From WVXT01 sp964403285 (lineage in GTDB: Bacteria > UBA6262 > WVXT01), in NCBI GenBank assembly GCA_964403285.1, contig CAYOFG010000067.1, positions 1 to 7,206 on the forward strand: 7,206 nucleotides of DNA. Direction: 5' to 3'. Positions 6,506-7,206 of this stretch are shown one piece after another. Made by a program: the position numbers and the translations under genes. The first letter of the stretch is position 1. Each line of letters opens with the position of its first letter. Under the pieces are notes generated by a model that worked only from the letters and a program-made list of their open reading frames with translations, ran no database searches and was not told where the DNA came from.

Positions 6506-7206
6506 TCAAGAAAAATTTAATCGGATTACTGCCATCATGCGTCCAGTGGAAGTTTTGTCTCGGCGATAGGAAAAAAAATTCTTATGCTCGTAAGTACATA
6601 TGGAAACTATCTCTATATTTTCCGGGAGAACACCTGCTCGCTGCAACTGGTATGAATTTGCCTTGGCCAAATCGATGGACCAGAATTTTTCCTGGGAGGT
6701 TCTGGGAAGTTCTGAAATTATCGAGGCTGAAATTTCTCTTCCCCAAGACTCAAAGCACTCAGTGAAAGCTTTTGCTACTGGAGACCAGGAGACTTTATAA
6801 CACTCTTTGCAAATATGCGGTCCAATGACTACAAGAAGATTCCTTGCCTCTGCTCCGAAATCCTGCGAAATTATCTTTACTGCCTGAGAGGAAATATTGG
6901 CAACTGTGCTTCGCCAACCCGCATGCAGGAGGCCTACTATTTTTCTCTGCGGATGGAAAAGGAATATGGGAGGACAGTCTGCAACAAATACGGCAAGAGG
7001 AACATCTGGCAGGTCAGTAATAAGCCCATCTGTAGCGGGAAACTCTCTGCCCCGGTCCTTTTCTTTAACTATAGCAATGCTATTCTTGTGTACTTGCTCG
7101 CCGGTAGTGATTTTAGAATAGGATATGTTTAACCGGCGGGCTATCTCTCTTCTCTTTTCCGGGAATCTTGCATTGCCTGCATTGAGAGTCGTAATGCCAG
7201 CTAAAA
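6506..7206 (-). CDS. pgeF: PgeF/YfiH/YlmD laccase-domain purine nucleoside phosphorylase-type protein, 5' end cut by the window
   Basis: Reading leftward from 7204, 232 residues run open to TGA at 6506-6508. The family's metal-binding triad is present: H39 in TGEQVHKN, C77 in VADCPPIF and H94 in GLLHAGWRST (numbered in this fragment). Further family blocks are ATDGLIT (57-63), VVIGPHICKECYKV, the downstream DLAKANSYQLQRAGV and CTYEHKNFFSYRR, ending TGRMMAVIRL. Family members are 240-270 residues, so about 30 N-terminal residues lie beyond the window. Proteins of this family have been described as polyphenol oxidases, as adenosine deaminase/purine nucleoside and methylthioadenosine phosphorylases, and E. 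coli YfiH as an editing factor for peptidoglycan precursors. I cannot choose between these from sequence. The ylmD-ylmE pairing with yggS is a common context. A 93-bp spacer separates it from the HTH gene. Confidence 0.95.
   Translation of the reverse strand, partial: LAGITTLNAGNARFPEKRREIARRLNISYSKITTGEQVHKNSIAIVKEKDRGREFPATDGLITDLPDVPLAVFVADCPPIFLFHPQRKIVGLLHAGWRSTVANISSQAVKIISQDFGAEARNLLVVIGPHICKECYKVSWSPVAKAFTECFESWGREISASIISELPRTSQEKFWSIDLAKANSYQLQRAGVLPENIEIVSICTYEHKNFFSYRRDKTSTGRMMAVIRLNFS

Noticed and set aside
6491..6506. Terminator after pgeF
   Set aside because: The stretch after the pgeF stop has no G+C-rich hairpin followed by a T-run; the AT-rich dyads further on fit an operator better.
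6600..7132. Plus-strand open frames of 66, 105 and 74 codons
   Set aside because: They are antisense to pgeF, whose His-Cys-His triad and C-terminal blocks read continuously on the minus strand.

Overview
The window is a compact bacterial gene cluster. Every convincing gene lies on the minus strand, so transcription runs from high to low coordinates. The order is pgeF (cut at its 5' end), a small excisionase-type HTH gene, a PilZ-domain gene, yggS, proC, a yggT-like membrane gene, mtnA and ileS (cut at its 3' end). Most gene gaps are between 3 and about 40 bases. The two larger ones are pgeF–HTH (93 bp) and yggS–proC (about 157 bp to the preferred proC start). I see no rRNA, tRNA, CRISPR array, IS element or convincing terminator.

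The sequence is moderately AT-rich, with Shine-Dalgarno (SD) sites and bacterial-type IleRS, ProC, YggS and PgeF. The host is therefore a bacterium. The order resembles the conserved region beyond the division genes in Gram-positives (ylmD/pgeF, ylmE/yggS, ylmF/sepF, ylmG/yggT, ylmH, divIVA, ileS). Here proC sits in the sepF place, mtnA in the ylmH-divIVA place, and an HTH-PilZ pair separates pgeF from yggS. This mix suggests a poorly sampled lineage, perhaps an uncultured candidate phylum, but I cannot place it from this window.

Region by region: 1-2579 is ileS. 2583-3626 is mtnA (5-methylthioribose-1-phosphate isomerase). 3630-3899 is a two-helix YggT-like protein. 3943-4782 is proC, preceded by a purine-rich stretch (4783-4939) that stays open in the proC frame. 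4940-5620 is yggS. 5637-6212 is a PilZ protein with an arginine-rich tail. 6233-6412 is a 59-residue HTH protein found by hand translation. 6413-6505 is a regulatory spacer holding two 30-bp tandem repeats, each with an ATATC-N4-GATAT inverted repeat, and a perfect TATAAT. 6506 to the window end is pgeF.

The genes are mostly housekeeping: translation, proline synthesis, pyridoxal-phosphate (PLP) homeostasis and thiomethyl/purine salvage. Two points deserve attention. One is the repeat-promoter module in front of the HTH-PilZ pair, which looks like an autoregulated switch. The other is the shared cluster of a PgeF-family protein, whose relatives can phosphorolyse methylthioadenosine, with MtnA, which uses the sugar phosphate so produced.
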